Shown one piece after another: positions 53,782 to 62,088 of a DNA stretch of 64,000 nt. A program made the position numbers and the translations under genes. Source of the stretch: an uncultured Dyadobacter sp. (GTDB taxonomy: Bacteria; Bacteroidota; Bacteroidia; Cytophagales; Spirosomataceae). Where the stretch lies: positions 124,001 through 188,000 of the forward strand of contig NZ_CAMLSE010000012.1 of the NCBI RefSeq assembly GCF_946482605.1, written 5' to 3'. The first letter of the stretch is position 1; each line of letters begins with the position of its first letter. The notes beneath the pieces were generated by a model. The model worked only from the letters and a program-made list of their open reading frames with translations, was not told the DNA's origin and did no database searches.

Positions 53782-54486
53782 CTACTCCCGGATCCTGATG
53801 TTCCGGAACCAGACTTTTTCCTTTGCATTATGGTTCTGTAAGGCGATTTTACCTTTGTGGTGGGGAGTGGCGTAGGGCCAGTCTTTGAATTTACTTTTGG
53901 CCACCGCCCCTTTCCAGGCATCGTTGCCATATTCATAGTCGGCCACGATCTTACCGTTCAGGTAATGTCGGATATGCTCTTTTTCGACTACTATTTTCCC
54001 GGTATTCCAGCTTCCGGCCGGTTTGAATGCGGTTTGATCGGCCGGCGGGTTCATGTCGTAGTTTGCGCCTGTGAGCTGTACCGGTTTCAGGCCAACGTTT
54101 TTCCCGTTTTCGTCTTTAACCACATAGTTTTTGTCATCAATGATCTGGTATTCCGGAGCCGAAAAAACGGTCCGTTTGATTTCCGGGTTTTCAACCACTT
54201 TGTACAGCACGCCGCTGTTACTTCCTTCCGGAATTTTAAATTCAAATTCTAGTTCGAAATCTCCATATTCCCTGTCCGTCACCAGATCGCCGCCACTGCC
54301 GTCGCTGGTCAGCGTACCATCTTCAATAAACCAGCCCACAGCCTTCGCCTGGTTGTAACTATGCCAGCCTTTGAGCTCTTTTCCATCAAAAAGCGTCACC
54401 CAGCGTCCGGGAAGGAAAAAACCCATGGTGGATATGACCATTGGAAACATAAAAATGGCGGCGCGACTGATTTTAAAGTATTTCAT
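53782..54486 (-). CDS. DUF1080 (3-keto-disaccharide hydrolase) exported protein
   Basis: A 234-residue secreted protein. Signal/anchor FKISRAAIFMFPMVISTMG, then the DUF1080 core: WVTLFDGKELKGWHSYNQ, GDLVTDREYGDFELEFEFKI, SGVLYKVVENPE, EYQIIDDKNY and HHKGKIALQNHNAKEKVWFRNIRI. The jelly-roll family includes 3-ketoglucoside hydrolases. No ketoglucose dehydrogenase gene is adjacent, so the substrate is open. Confidence 0.9.
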   Translation of the reverse strand: MKYFKISRAAIFMFPMVISTMGFFLPGRWVTLFDGKELKGWHSYNQAKAVGWFIEDGTLTSDGSGGDLVTDREYGDFELEFEFKIPEGSNSGVLYKVVENPEIKRTVFSAPEYQIIDDKNYVVKDENGKNVGLKPVQLTGANYDMNPPADQTAFKPAGSWNTGKIVVEKEHIRHYLNGKIVADYEYGNDAWKGAVAKSKFKDWPYATPHHKGKIALQNHNAKEKVWFRNIRIRE

Positions 54487-54563
54487 ATCTGTGAAACTAG
54501 TTGAAGCACCGCCAAGTTAATGATTTCCAATCCTTTTCAATATAACGGATCCAAAAAAATCGA

Positions 54564-54890
54564 TCAATGGGCGACTGCTTTCAACCCGACGATCGAACAG
54601 ATCAGCGTCGTGATAAAAAACACACGCCAAAAGCTGACAGGCTCCTTGAACACCAGTATTCCCACGAGCACCGTGCCTACGGCCCCAATGCCGGTCCAGA
54701 CTGCGTAAGCCGTTCCGATCGGGAGCGTTTGTGTGGCTTTCAGCAATAGTGCCATGCTGACGGTCAGAGAAATGATAAACCCAGCAAACCACCAGTACAT
54801 TTCAACACCGCTGGTTTCGCGTACTTTTCCCAGGCAGGAAGCAAATCCGACTTCAAACAATCCTGCTACAATCAAAATTAACCAGTTCAT
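54564..54890 (-). CDS. SMR-family small multidrug/guanidinium exporter
   Basis: A 108-residue four-helix exporter from the ATG at 54890 (the frame extends to 54932). The essential glutamate is in IVAGLFEVGFASCLGKV, and GTAYAVWTGIGAVGTVLVG is characteristic of the SugE/Gdx branch, whose members export guanidinium, rather than broad-drug EmrE. No guanidine riboswitch was recognised upstream. Follows the Crp/Fnr gene by 67 bases on the same strand. Confidence 0.9.
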   Translation of the reverse strand: MNWLILIVAGLFEVGFASCLGKVRETSGVEMYWWFAGFIISLTVSMALLLKATQTLPIGTAYAVWTGIGAVGTVLVGILVFKEPVSFWRVFFITTLICSIVGLKAVAH

Positions 54891-54957
54891 ACCTTTTTTG
54901 TTTTCTGCAAAGGTCCGCAACCGGGTTGACAAAAAATTTTACAAATGTTAAAAAGCG

Positions 54958-55521
54958 CTATCTGATTCCGGCCCTGATTCGGCTCAGCGTAACCTGTGTG
55001 ATACCGAGGTATGAAGCAATGTGGCATAGCTGTACCCTTTGAAGAAGATCAGGGGTTGCGGCCATCAAGGCCACATATCGTTCCTGGGCCGTTCTGAATT
55101 GGGCAGCAATAATCCTTTCCTCGGTTTTAATCAGTTCTTTCTCGGCCAGTTTCCGGCCTAAGTTGGCGATATGGATGTCATTGGCAAATAAATTCCGCAG
55201 CGTCTCAGTGCGCAGCGCGTAAAGGTCACAATCTTCCAGCAGTTCTACATGCTCATAACCCGGCTCCCCGGCCACATAACTTTTCATGGAAATTATGGTG
55301 TCGCCCTCTCTGCCAAACCAGAAAGTGACATCGCCACATTCAGAATCCGCATATGCACGGACAATGCCCCTTTTGATGAAATAGAGCATGGGTTCAACCT
55401 TCCCGGCCCGCAACAGCATATGACCCTTGGGATAAGTTACCCCGGAAATAGCGCCCAGCAACGCCGCCCGGGATTTTGCAGGCAATTGGTACAGACTGTC
55501 CAGAATCCCGTCTATTTCCAT
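54958..55521 (-). CDS. Crp/Fnr-family transcriptional regulator
   Basis: A 187-residue regulator. Cyclic-nucleotide-binding-like domain: YPKGHMLLRAGKVEPMLYFI, KRGIVRAYADSE, GDTIISMKSYVAGEPGYEHV. HTH near the C-terminus: HIASYLGITQVTLSRIRAGI. The ligand pocket is not CRP-like; many Bacteroidota members have no known ligand. It may control the SMR gene directly downstream. Confidence 0.9.
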   Translation of the reverse strand: MEIDGILDSLYQLPAKSRAALLGAISGVTYPKGHMLLRAGKVEPMLYFIKRGIVRAYADSECGDVTFWFGREGDTIISMKSYVAGEPGYEHVELLEDCDLYALRTETLRNLFANDIHIANLGRKLAEKELIKTEERIIAAQFRTAQERYVALMAATPDLLQRVQLCHIASYLGITQVTLSRIRAGIR

Positions 55522-55539
55522 GGCTCAAATTACCGGTGA

Positions 55540-55899
55540 TCAGTGTGCAAGCCGCTCGATGGCTTCCTCCACTGAATTTAAAAAATTAATCTGCCGCCCC
55601 TTGTTGCTTTCCAATATGAAATCCTTCAAACTCTGACCCGGATAGGTCGAAAAGTCGCCTATGATCGCCACCCTGACCCGGTAATTGGTAAATTTTTGAA
55701 GAATTTCACCGGCAATACCTGTTTTCAGGTCAAAGAAAGCCTGGGTAATGTTTCGCTCGTGCAAAATAAACTCGCCGAAATCCTGGTAATACAAATCAAC
55801 GATCAACTGAAGACCCTCCTCAGCCGTGCTGATCAGAATCTCGTCCGATAGTACCTCCGCAATTCTTGTTCCCCTGATTTCGTGTATTTGTATGTTCAT
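55540..55899 (-). CDS. DUF4180-domain protein
   Basis: A 119-residue cytoplasmic protein from the ATG at 55899 (MNIQIHEIRGTRIAEVLSDE); the longer frame to 56022 adds low-complexity residues without support. It matches the DUF4180 layout: IHEIRGTRIAEV, EEGLQLIVDLYYQDFGEFIL, FFDLKTGIAGEILQKF, YRVRVAIIGDF and RQINFLNSVEEAIERL. Function unknown. Stop only 18 bases before the Crp/Fnr gene, so probably one transcript with it. Confidence 0.85.
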   Translation of the reverse strand: MNIQIHEIRGTRIAEVLSDEILISTAEEGLQLIVDLYYQDFGEFILHERNITQAFFDLKTGIAGEILQKFTNYRVRVAIIGDFSTYPGQSLKDFILESNKGRQINFLNSVEEAIERLAH

Positions 55900-56453
55900 A
55901 AAAGCCGCAATGCTGTTCGAAAGATTTAAACGGAACGGGTCCAAAGTAATAAAAGTTTCAGCTGAGCGGACCGTCTCAGCACCTGATTGCGCACATTTGC
56001 TATTTTCCCGGCCCCGCCGCATGTGGCAAATATGGTAAAGATCGATCCGATCAGACCGGCCCAGGCCCCTATTAATTTTTTCTACACACAGAAATATTTA
56101 TTCTATCCACCTGGCTTCTCCATTAGCGCGGTGCCGTCAGGAAGCCGGTTCGCCTGGCCGGCTTTCCTGATCCTGACAGGTCATTGTTACACCGGGATCA
56201 CCCACTCTTCGGAGACCGAAAACCTCATTTTACAGCAACGGGCCCTGACAGGAGCAATTGCGTCAAAACGCAATCAAAAGCCTTCTGCTGAAAAGCCAGC
56301 AAGCACAGTCATGGGTGATAAAAATACTTCTATACTTATATAAAACAGTATTTTTACACCGCCAGTTGGGCTGAATCGTGAATCCAAATTGCAGTTGTTT
56401 GAGATAGTTATAATCGTTAATATTCGATAAAACCCTCCATTACTTGACGATTC
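55900..56453. other. Divergent intergenic region, 554 bp
   Basis: No supported gene. It contains a hairpin GGAAGCCGG / CCGGCTTTCC at about 56140-56167 and AT-rich stretches near 56330-56440 where the kinase promoter should lie. The frame at 55987-56343 lacks domain features and a credible start. Confidence 0.5.
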
Positions 56454-58067
56454 ATGGCCCCGGAAACAGCCCCTCCCAAAGTGGTTCCGACTGAAAACAT
56501 TCCCATTTGCCGCGTGGACATGTCATCCGCAGGAACCGGTGAAAAAAGCCTGCCCCAACAGGCGGGAGATTTTTTCAGTGGCCTTTTCAGCACCAGCGAA
56601 TGGCCTGCCCGCTGGTACTGCGGCTCCTGGTCGGATTTCCATGGGTGGCTTTACATTGCTTCCGATATACTCATCTGGGCTGCCTATTTTCTGATTCCGG
56701 TGTTCCTGGTAAGGCTTTTCCGGAAAAGAAAGGATTTCCCCTTTCCCAAAACGATCTGGCTTTTCGGTGCCTTTATTTTGTTCTGTGGAACTACGCACCT
56801 TATCGACGCGGTGATCTTCTGGATACCGGTGTACCGTCTCAGCGCGCTGATACGCTTCGCAACGGCTATCATTTCGCTTGCCACGGTTTACTACCTTTTT
56901 AAAATCTTCCCTAATGTGCTCATGATCCGGTCGGTATGTGACCTGCAAAGGGAGATCGACGAGCGCACAATAGTGGAAAATAAGCTGGCGGAAAGCGAAT
57001 TCCTTCTTTCGGCAGCGGGAAATGTCGGAAAGCTGGGTGGCTGGGAATTCGACATGCTGACCAGGCAGTTTAAATGGACAGCCACCTGCGGCAATATCTT
57101 CGAAACCGACGAAGCCGCGATCAAGTACGAGCAGGACTTGCTGCGTTTCTTCCCCGAACCCTATCAGCTGATTATACGGGCTGCGCTGCATCACTCCCGG
57201 GAAAGCGGTAATACGTGGGACCATGAGCTGCAATTGCTCACCCCCGACGGAGCGAAGAAATGGGTGCGGTTTTCCGCCACGCCGCTTTCGAATGCCAGCG
57301 AGCATGTCCATAAAGTCCGTGGTATCATCATGGATATCGACAAATACAAAACATTGGAAATCAATCTGGTAAAATCCATCGATCAGATGGCCCAGAAGAA
57401 CAACCAACTTCAGAGCTTTACACATATCCTCTCACACAATCTCCGTAACCATTCCAGCAACATTGCATTACTGACTGAATTCGTTGAAGAATCGACGCTG
57501 AGCAGCGAGAACGAGGAAATCTTTCAGAAGATCAAAACCGTCTCGAAACACCTCAGCGGAACGCTCGACGACCTGTCGCAGGTAATCAAGATCCGCGACA
57601 ACCGTCTGCATGGCGAAAAACTGGACATCCGGGAGATCACCAACCAGGTACTGAGCGTGCTGGACGAGAGCCTTCACAAAAGCGAGGCACGCATTGAAAT
57701 GGCATTCGACGAGCAAACGATCTTTTTCCCGCGCATTTACCTCGAAAGTATACTTCTGAACCTGATTACAAATGGTATCAAGTACAAGAAAGAGCATCAG
57801 AACCCCTGCATTAAACTGCGTTTTTACCGGAACGATTCTGGTATAAAAGTGCTCGAATACAGCGACAAAGGAAAGGGCATCGACCTTGCATTGCACGCAG
57901 AAAAAGTGTTCGGCCTGTACAAAACTTTCCATAAACACGAGGATGCTCATGGAGTTGGGTTATTTTTGATAAAAAATCAGATTGAGGCCCAGGGCGGGAA
58001 AATCGAAGTATTCAGCGAAGTCGACGCGGGGATTACTTTTAAAATCACTTTTAACGAAAATGCTTGA
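56454..58067 (+). CDS. Sensor histidine kinase with ethylene-receptor-like N-terminal domain
   Basis: A 537-residue membrane kinase. Residues 65-155 form three helices: LYIASDILIWAAYFLIPVF, WLFGAFILFCGTTHLIDAV and LIRFATAIISLATVYYLF. They align well with the ethylene-binding domain of plant ETR1, including Asp71, Tyr78, Pro82, Cys111 and His115 (CGTTH, equal to ETR1 C65-GAT-H69, the copper ligands). Residues 175-300 are PAS/PAC. H-box SHNLRNHSSNI with His328, N-box NLITNGIKYKKEHQ, G-box HGVGLFLIKNQIEAQGG. The response regulator overlaps its end by eight bases. Ethylene or copper binding is an inference. Confidence 0.88.
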   Translation: MAPETAPPKVVPTENIPICRVDMSSAGTGEKSLPQQAGDFFSGLFSTSEWPARWYCGSWSDFHGWLYIASDILIWAAYFLIPVFLVRLFRKRKDFPFPKTIWLFGAFILFCGTTHLIDAVIFWIPVYRLSALIRFATAIISLATVYYLFKIFPNVLMIRSVCDLQREIDERTIVENKLAESEFLLSAAGNVGKLGGWEFDMLTRQFKWTATCGNIFETDEAAIKYEQDLLRFFPEPYQLIIRAALHHSRESGNTWDHELQLLTPDGAKKWVRFSATPLSNASEHVHKVRGIIMDIDKYKTLEINLVKSIDQMAQKNNQLQSFTHILSHNLRNHSSNIALLTEFVEESTLSSENEEIFQKIKTVSKHLSGTLDDLSQVIKIRDNRLHGEKLDIREITNQVLSVLDESLHKSEARIEMAFDEQTIFFPRIYLESILLNLITNGIKYKKEHQNPCIKLRFYRNDSGIKVLEYSDKGKGIDLALHAEKVFGLYKTFHKHEDAHGVGLFLIKNQIEAQGGKIEVFSEVDAGITFKITFNENA

Positions 58068-58473
58068 AATACTCTGTATCATTGACGACGACAAAATCTT
58101 CACGTTCCTGCTTAAAAAGATCATTGAAAAAGCCTGCATAGCCCGGCAGATCATATTCTTTGAAAACGGGCAGGAAGCGCTCGACTACCTGGTCCGGTAC
58201 AAAGAAGATACGCGGAGGCTGCCACAGCTTATCCTGCTTGATATTAACATGCCGATTCTGGATGGCTGGCAGTTTCTCAATGAATACGGGAAACTGGAAG
58301 CGGCGGTGGCGAACCTGATCAAGATCTGTGTGATGAGTTCTTCCACCGAAGAAGATGATTACGATCGCGCAATGCATTCAGGACACGTCATGGACTACCT
58401 CCAAAAACCGTTGCAGGTTCCGCTGCTCCGCGAAGTAACCGATCGCGTACTGCAATTCCATAGACCAACATAA
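58060..58473 (+). CDS. Single-domain response regulator
   Basis: A 137-residue receiver protein without output domain, from the ATG at 58060 (MLEILCIIDDDKIF; frame open from 57982). Acidic pocket IDDDK, phospho-acceptor Asp in LILLDINMPILDGWQFL, Thr/Ser in VMSSSTEEDD, lysine in YLQKPLQV. It overlaps the kinase gene and is the likely phosphate acceptor of that kinase, acting by protein contact or phosphorelay. Confidence 0.92.
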   Translation: MLEILCIIDDDKIFTFLLKKIIEKACIARQIIFFENGQEALDYLVRYKEDTRRLPQLILLDINMPILDGWQFLNEYGKLEAAVANLIKICVMSSSTEEDDYDRAMHSGHVMDYLQKPLQVPLLREVTDRVLQFHRPT

Positions 58474-58533
58474 CTTCCAACCTGCTATTTTTATCGTCTT
58501 AACTAAAAATACGCCGCCCTGCCGTTCCGTATA

Positions 58534-59613
58534 TTGATAGCGCCGCTGGACTGGGGACTGGGACATGCCACCCGCTGTATCCCCGTCATCCGGTTTCTCC
58601 TTGGAAAAGGACACACCGTAGTTGTTGCGGCATCCGGTCCGACGGCGACGCTGCTGAACAGCAATTTCCCCGAACTTGATATCCTGCCCTTACCCGGTTA
58701 CGAAATAACTTACAGCCGCAGCGGCAGAACTTTCACAGCCCGCATACTTGCTCAGGTGCCCAAAATATTGGGTGCCATTCGTCGGGAGCGACGATGGCTC
58801 GCACGCGAACATGCCCGCCAACCGTTCGATCTGGTTATTTCTGATAACCGCTATGGACTGAAAATTCCTGGCGTTCGCAGCGTGATCATGACCCATCAAT
58901 TACAGATCAGAACCGGCTTCGGACAGGTTTCAGACCTTTTCATGAGGAAACTGCATTATCGCTTACTGGAAAAGTTTGACGAATGCTGGGTCGTCGATTA
59001 TGCCGATACCGGCCTGGGAGGTACATTGTCGCACCCCGACCGTTTGCCGGCAAATGCACGCTACATCGGTGTCCTTTCGCAGTTGCAGCGGCCTCCCGCA
59101 CGGCCGTCCGGGCAAGAACAGGAGATCCTGGCCTTACTTTCCGGACCGGAACCAATGCGTGGAATGTTTGAAGAGCTGCTGATCGCCCAAGCGACCCGCA
59201 TTTCGGAAAGGCAGTTCCGGATCGTTGCGGGCCATCCGGCGGGGCGTGTTCCGTCGGGGCTCCCTCGGCACATCGCCTACCACACCTATCTGAATGCCGC
59301 CCAACTGGCGGACGCATTGGACAAAGCGCAGCTGGTGATATGCCGCAGCGGATATTCGACCCTGATGGACCTTGCCGCATTCGGAAAAAAAGCATTGCTG
59401 ATCCCAACTCCGGGACAATCCGAGCAGGAGTACCTCGCGGCACATTTGCAGGCCAGAGGATTGTTTCTCACCCGCAGGCAGGATGCGTTGGATTTAGAGC
59501 TGGACCTCCCGGCTTCGTCCTCCTATCGCGGGTTTGCGACGCCGGATCATGATGATCCGCTGAAACTCGTCAAAGCTGCGGTTGAGGAAATATTTGAAAA
59601 GCTGAGAAAGTAG
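58534..59613 (+). CDS. MurG-like (GT28-fold) glycosyltransferase, non-ATG start
   Basis: A 359-residue glycosyltransferase. Typical N-terminus ILIAPLDWGLGHATRCIPVI, and the C-terminal nucleotide-sugar site is RSGYSTLMDLAAFGKKALLI with PTPGQSEQEYLAAHLQ. Family members usually start MRILIAPLDWG. Here the codons before it are LPFRILIAPLD with no ATG; the only candidates are TTG at 58534 and CTG at 58519. 60 bases after the response regulator. The acceptor is unknown. Confidence 0.85.
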   Translation: MIAPLDWGLGHATRCIPVIRFLLGKGHTVVVAASGPTATLLNSNFPELDILPLPGYEITYSRSGRTFTARILAQVPKILGAIRRERRWLAREHARQPFDLVISDNRYGLKIPGVRSVIMTHQLQIRTGFGQVSDLFMRKLHYRLLEKFDECWVVDYADTGLGGTLSHPDRLPANARYIGVLSQLQRPPARPSGQEQEILALLSGPEPMRGMFEELLIAQATRISERQFRIVAGHPAGRVPSGLPRHIAYHTYLNAAQLADALDKAQLVICRSGYSTLMDLAAFGKKALLIPTPGQSEQEYLAAHLQARGLFLTRRQDALDLELDLPASSSYRGFATPDHDDPLKLVKAAVEEIFEKLRK

Positions 59614-59646
59614 CCCCCGGAAAACCGGGAACCACTCTCACATTGC

Positions 59647-60534
59647 TCACGCCACTGCCTGAGCCTTTCTATGGTCTTTCAATACCTGAAACATCTGCAA
59701 TATGACCGACAAGACAATCAACGTCAATCCAATGTAAAATGCCCAGTTGAGCTCTTTATTTTCATGATAAATGAGAATGGCCAGGGCAATGGTATAAACC
59801 GGTTCCAGATTGAGGCTGAGATTGACTGTAAACGCGGAAATGCGGTTGAGCGCCTGGGTTTGCAGCATGTACAGCACCACCGTACAGAAGAACGACAGCA
59901 GTAGAAGATAACCCCAGTCCGACCAGGAAGGCATCAGCGTAGCCACGGGAAAGAAATGGAAATATACCGGCATCAGCGGCGTGAGGCTCAGGGCTCCGCC
60001 GATCATGGAATATACCGTCACCGTTTCGCTCGGGAACTTATGCGCCAGCCGCTCATTGGTGATCATATACAGCGAGCCGATGGCCGAGGAAATGACTCCC
60101 AATGTAATCCCGACCCGGTAACGCGAGTCAAAACTAAAAATCAGCGCGATGCCGGCCAGGGTGAGCATACTGAGCAGCATTTCCGAAAGCATGAACCGCT
60201 TCCGGTTGATGAGCGGCGAGAAGATCGCGGTGAAGAAGCCTGCCAGCGAGAAACACACTACCCCGACCGAGATATTGGAGTACTTGATACTGCCATAAAA
60301 GAAAATCCAATGCAACCCGAGCAACAAACCTGCCAGCGCAATGCGTCTGAACTCCACGAGCGATATCCGGGGCAGTTTTCGCGTGGCCATCAGAATGATG
60401 ACCATCAGGATCCCGGCGAGCCACATCCGGTACCAGGCCAGCAAGCCCTCGTTAAGGGTGATCAGTTTTCCGAAAATACCGGTAAACCCGGCGAGTATAA
60501 TAGCTATATGCAGCTTGATGAAAGCCTTTTTCAT
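59647..60534 (-). CDS. EamA/DMT-family transporter
   Basis: A 295-residue ten-helix transporter from the ATG at 60534 (the frame continues to 60657). Two EamA repeats: LHIAIILAGFTGIFGKLITL and GLHWIFFYGSIKYSNISVGV in the first half, IGSLYMITNERLAHKFPSET and LSLNLEPVYTIALAILIYHE in the second. The PVYTIALA segment with glutamate in LEP is typical of drug/metabolite transporters. Convergent with the glycosyltransferase gene. Substrate unknown. Confidence 0.9.
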   Translation of the reverse strand: MKKAFIKLHIAIILAGFTGIFGKLITLNEGLLAWYRMWLAGILMVIILMATRKLPRISLVEFRRIALAGLLLGLHWIFFYGSIKYSNISVGVVCFSLAGFFTAIFSPLINRKRFMLSEMLLSMLTLAGIALIFSFDSRYRVGITLGVISSAIGSLYMITNERLAHKFPSETVTVYSMIGGALSLTPLMPVYFHFFPVATLMPSWSDWGYLLLLSFFCTVVLYMLQTQALNRISAFTVNLSLNLEPVYTIALAILIYHENKELNWAFYIGLTLIVLSVILQMFQVLKDHRKAQAVA

Positions 60535-60938
60535 TGTTATGCTTGTTCTAATAATTGATATGGGAAAAAGGGCATGCAATGCGGCGCTTGACGCAAAGAC
60601 ATACACCGGCTTGTGGAATCGCGGGAGGATTCCGGGCCAAACAACCTTCATGAACAATGGAAACGGGCAATAGCATGTCCACTCCCTGCATAAACAGGAA
60701 GTACCTGGCTGACTCCGGTTGTTAAGCCTGGCTGGCTGGCGGAGGGGGAAGAATATTGCGGAAGAACTGATTGTCGTACATTATCTTTTCAAATTATCCG
60801 GGCAAAGATAGGCGGATTCCTCCGGATTTGCGAGACGCAACCCATTTCCGTCGATTTGAAATGTCGCTCGTCGATTCGGCATTGAACGGGTTTTCCGGCA
60901 ATGATACCTTTGTAAGGCTAACAAAAATAAAACGTATC
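60535..60938. other. Divergent intergenic region, 404 bp
   Basis: Holds no supported gene. The promoter of the lipocalin-like gene lies at 60882-60912. The open frames that extend here belong to long in-frame extensions of neighbouring genes. Confidence 0.5.
60882..60912 (+). promoter_or_regulatory. Bacteroidota-type promoter of the 60939 gene
   Basis: TTG at 60882-60884, a 20-base spacer, then TACCTTTG at 60905-60912, 26 bases before the ATG. The short leader supports the start choice at 60939. Confidence 0.75.
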
Positions 60939-61346
60939 ATGAAAAAGCTGATCTTCCTGCTCATCCTGGCCTGCACTTCCACATTATACGCACAGAATCC
61001 TGTGGGCAACTGGCAGATCGTTTCCCATATGGCAACGTTCGAAGGCAAAACATTCGATTCCCACTCGGCCCTGATTTCCCAGCGTCCGTGCGCGGCAAAG
61101 ATCGTTTACCGCATTACGGAAGACGGCAATTATCGCCTGGACGCATCAGGCTCGGGCTGTGACGAGGCATATAAAAGTATCCAGCAACGACTGTGGGCCA
61201 AAACGAAGTGGAAACTGAATGGCAACAAAATCTCCACATCGGCTTCCAACTTCGCTGTTTCCAACGATTACACCGTCAGTTTCTCGGGTAACCGCATGAC
61301 ATGGAAAAATGAAGACAGCGTAATCGTCTATCAGCGGCTCGATTAA
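60939..61346 (+). CDS. Exported lipocalin-like protein
   Basis: A 135-residue protein with signal MKKLIFLLILACTSTLYAQN. NPVGNWQIVSHMATFEGKTF is the usual first strand of lipocalin-like domains in Bacteroidota; later strands IVYRITEDGNYRLDASGSG and VSFSGNRMTWKNEDSVIVYQ. Two cysteines (in RPCAAK and SGCDEA) may form a disulfide. Ligand unknown. The longer frame from 60771 is ruled out by the promoter position. Confidence 0.8.
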   Translation: MKKLIFLLILACTSTLYAQNPVGNWQIVSHMATFEGKTFDSHSALISQRPCAAKIVYRITEDGNYRLDASGSGCDEAYKSIQQRLWAKTKWKLNGNKISTSASNFAVSNDYTVSFSGNRMTWKNEDSVIVYQRLD

Positions 61347-61446
61347 GCTGCATAGCTACTTGCAGCACTAATTTCATTGTACGATCTTTGCATTTTTTTG
61401 ACTTTATTTTACATTTGTATAAAGTACAAAACTGCTGCAATAGAAT

Positions 61447-61998
61447 TTGGGCCGAATTTTATCATTTCTGCTTTTTGGGCTACTGATTTACAACATGATA
61501 GGCTATTCGGTAGTGTATTTGTTGGAGGAAAACTACGTAGCCACCGGGGCAGGACCGGACCATATCGAGCACAGTCCCTATTCAAAGGATATTGTCGTGA
61601 AGGTGCCTGTATCGCTGCCGTACCAGGTAAGCTGGTCGCATCCGGAGCCTTCCGAAGGCAAAATCGAGCATAAGGGAGAATATTACCAGATCAGGACGAA
61701 GCAGCTCGTCAGCGACACCATGTACGTGTACTGTGAGTACGATCAGAATGCCCGCGACCGGTATACCGAGCTGGTCGATCACATCCGCGATGAAACGAGC
61801 AGGACTTCTTCCGGGAACCACTCCCGATTGCTCAAAGACTTCATGAAAGAATTTATGGCTTCACACCAAAAGCATATTTTCTTCCTGATAGAATGGCTTG
61901 AAACAACTCCATCAGCAATAAACCAATACAACGACGTGGTTTCCCAAACCAGTCCAGGCACACCGACCCCACCTCCCGACGGTCTCCCGCAATCCTGA
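61447..61998 (+). CDS. Hypothetical membrane-anchored protein
   Basis: A 183-residue protein starting with TTG at 61447 (next ATG 61495 would cut the helix). One N-terminal helix LSFLLFGLLIYNMIGYSVVY, then an extracytoplasmic region (IVVKVPVSLPYQVSWSHPEP; DTMYVYCEYDQNARDRYTEL) and a Pro/Ser-rich tail TPTPPPDG. Not a family I recognise. It precedes the outer-membrane protein by 90 bases including a stem-loop. Confidence 0.6.
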   Translation: MGRILSFLLFGLLIYNMIGYSVVYLLEENYVATGAGPDHIEHSPYSKDIVVKVPVSLPYQVSWSHPEPSEGKIEHKGEYYQIRTKQLVSDTMYVYCEYDQNARDRYTELVDHIRDETSRTSSGNHSRLLKDFMKEFMASHQKHIFFLIEWLETTPSAINQYNDVVSQTSPGTPTPPPDGLPQS

Positions 61999-62011
61999 TC
62001 TTGTAAAATTG

Positions 62012-62048
62012 CCTGACATTACCTGCTAAAACAGCAGGGTGATGTCGG
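62012..62048 (+). promoter_or_regulatory. Stable leader hairpin before the outer-membrane gene
   Basis: CCTGACATTACCTGCT pairs with AGCAGGGTGATGTCGG around AAAAC. No T-run follows, so it is not an intrinsic terminator. It may protect or control the leader of the gene at 62089, or mark an operon boundary. Confidence 0.5.
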
Positions 62049-62088
62049 CGTACGCATCCATTCCTGCAAATATTTCCCCAAGTCGATT

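Noticed and set aside
54891..54957. Guanidine riboswitch upstream of the SMR gene
   Set aside because: The 67-base gap is too short and shows no ACGR or conserved guanidine-I/II motif.
55987..56343. 118-residue plus-strand frame in the intergenic region
   Set aside because: No Shine-Dalgarno, signal or domain; composition resembles non-coding sequence.
56523..57425. 300-residue open frame antisense to the kinase
   Set aside because: The opposite frame carries clear PAS and kinase motifs; this frame has none.
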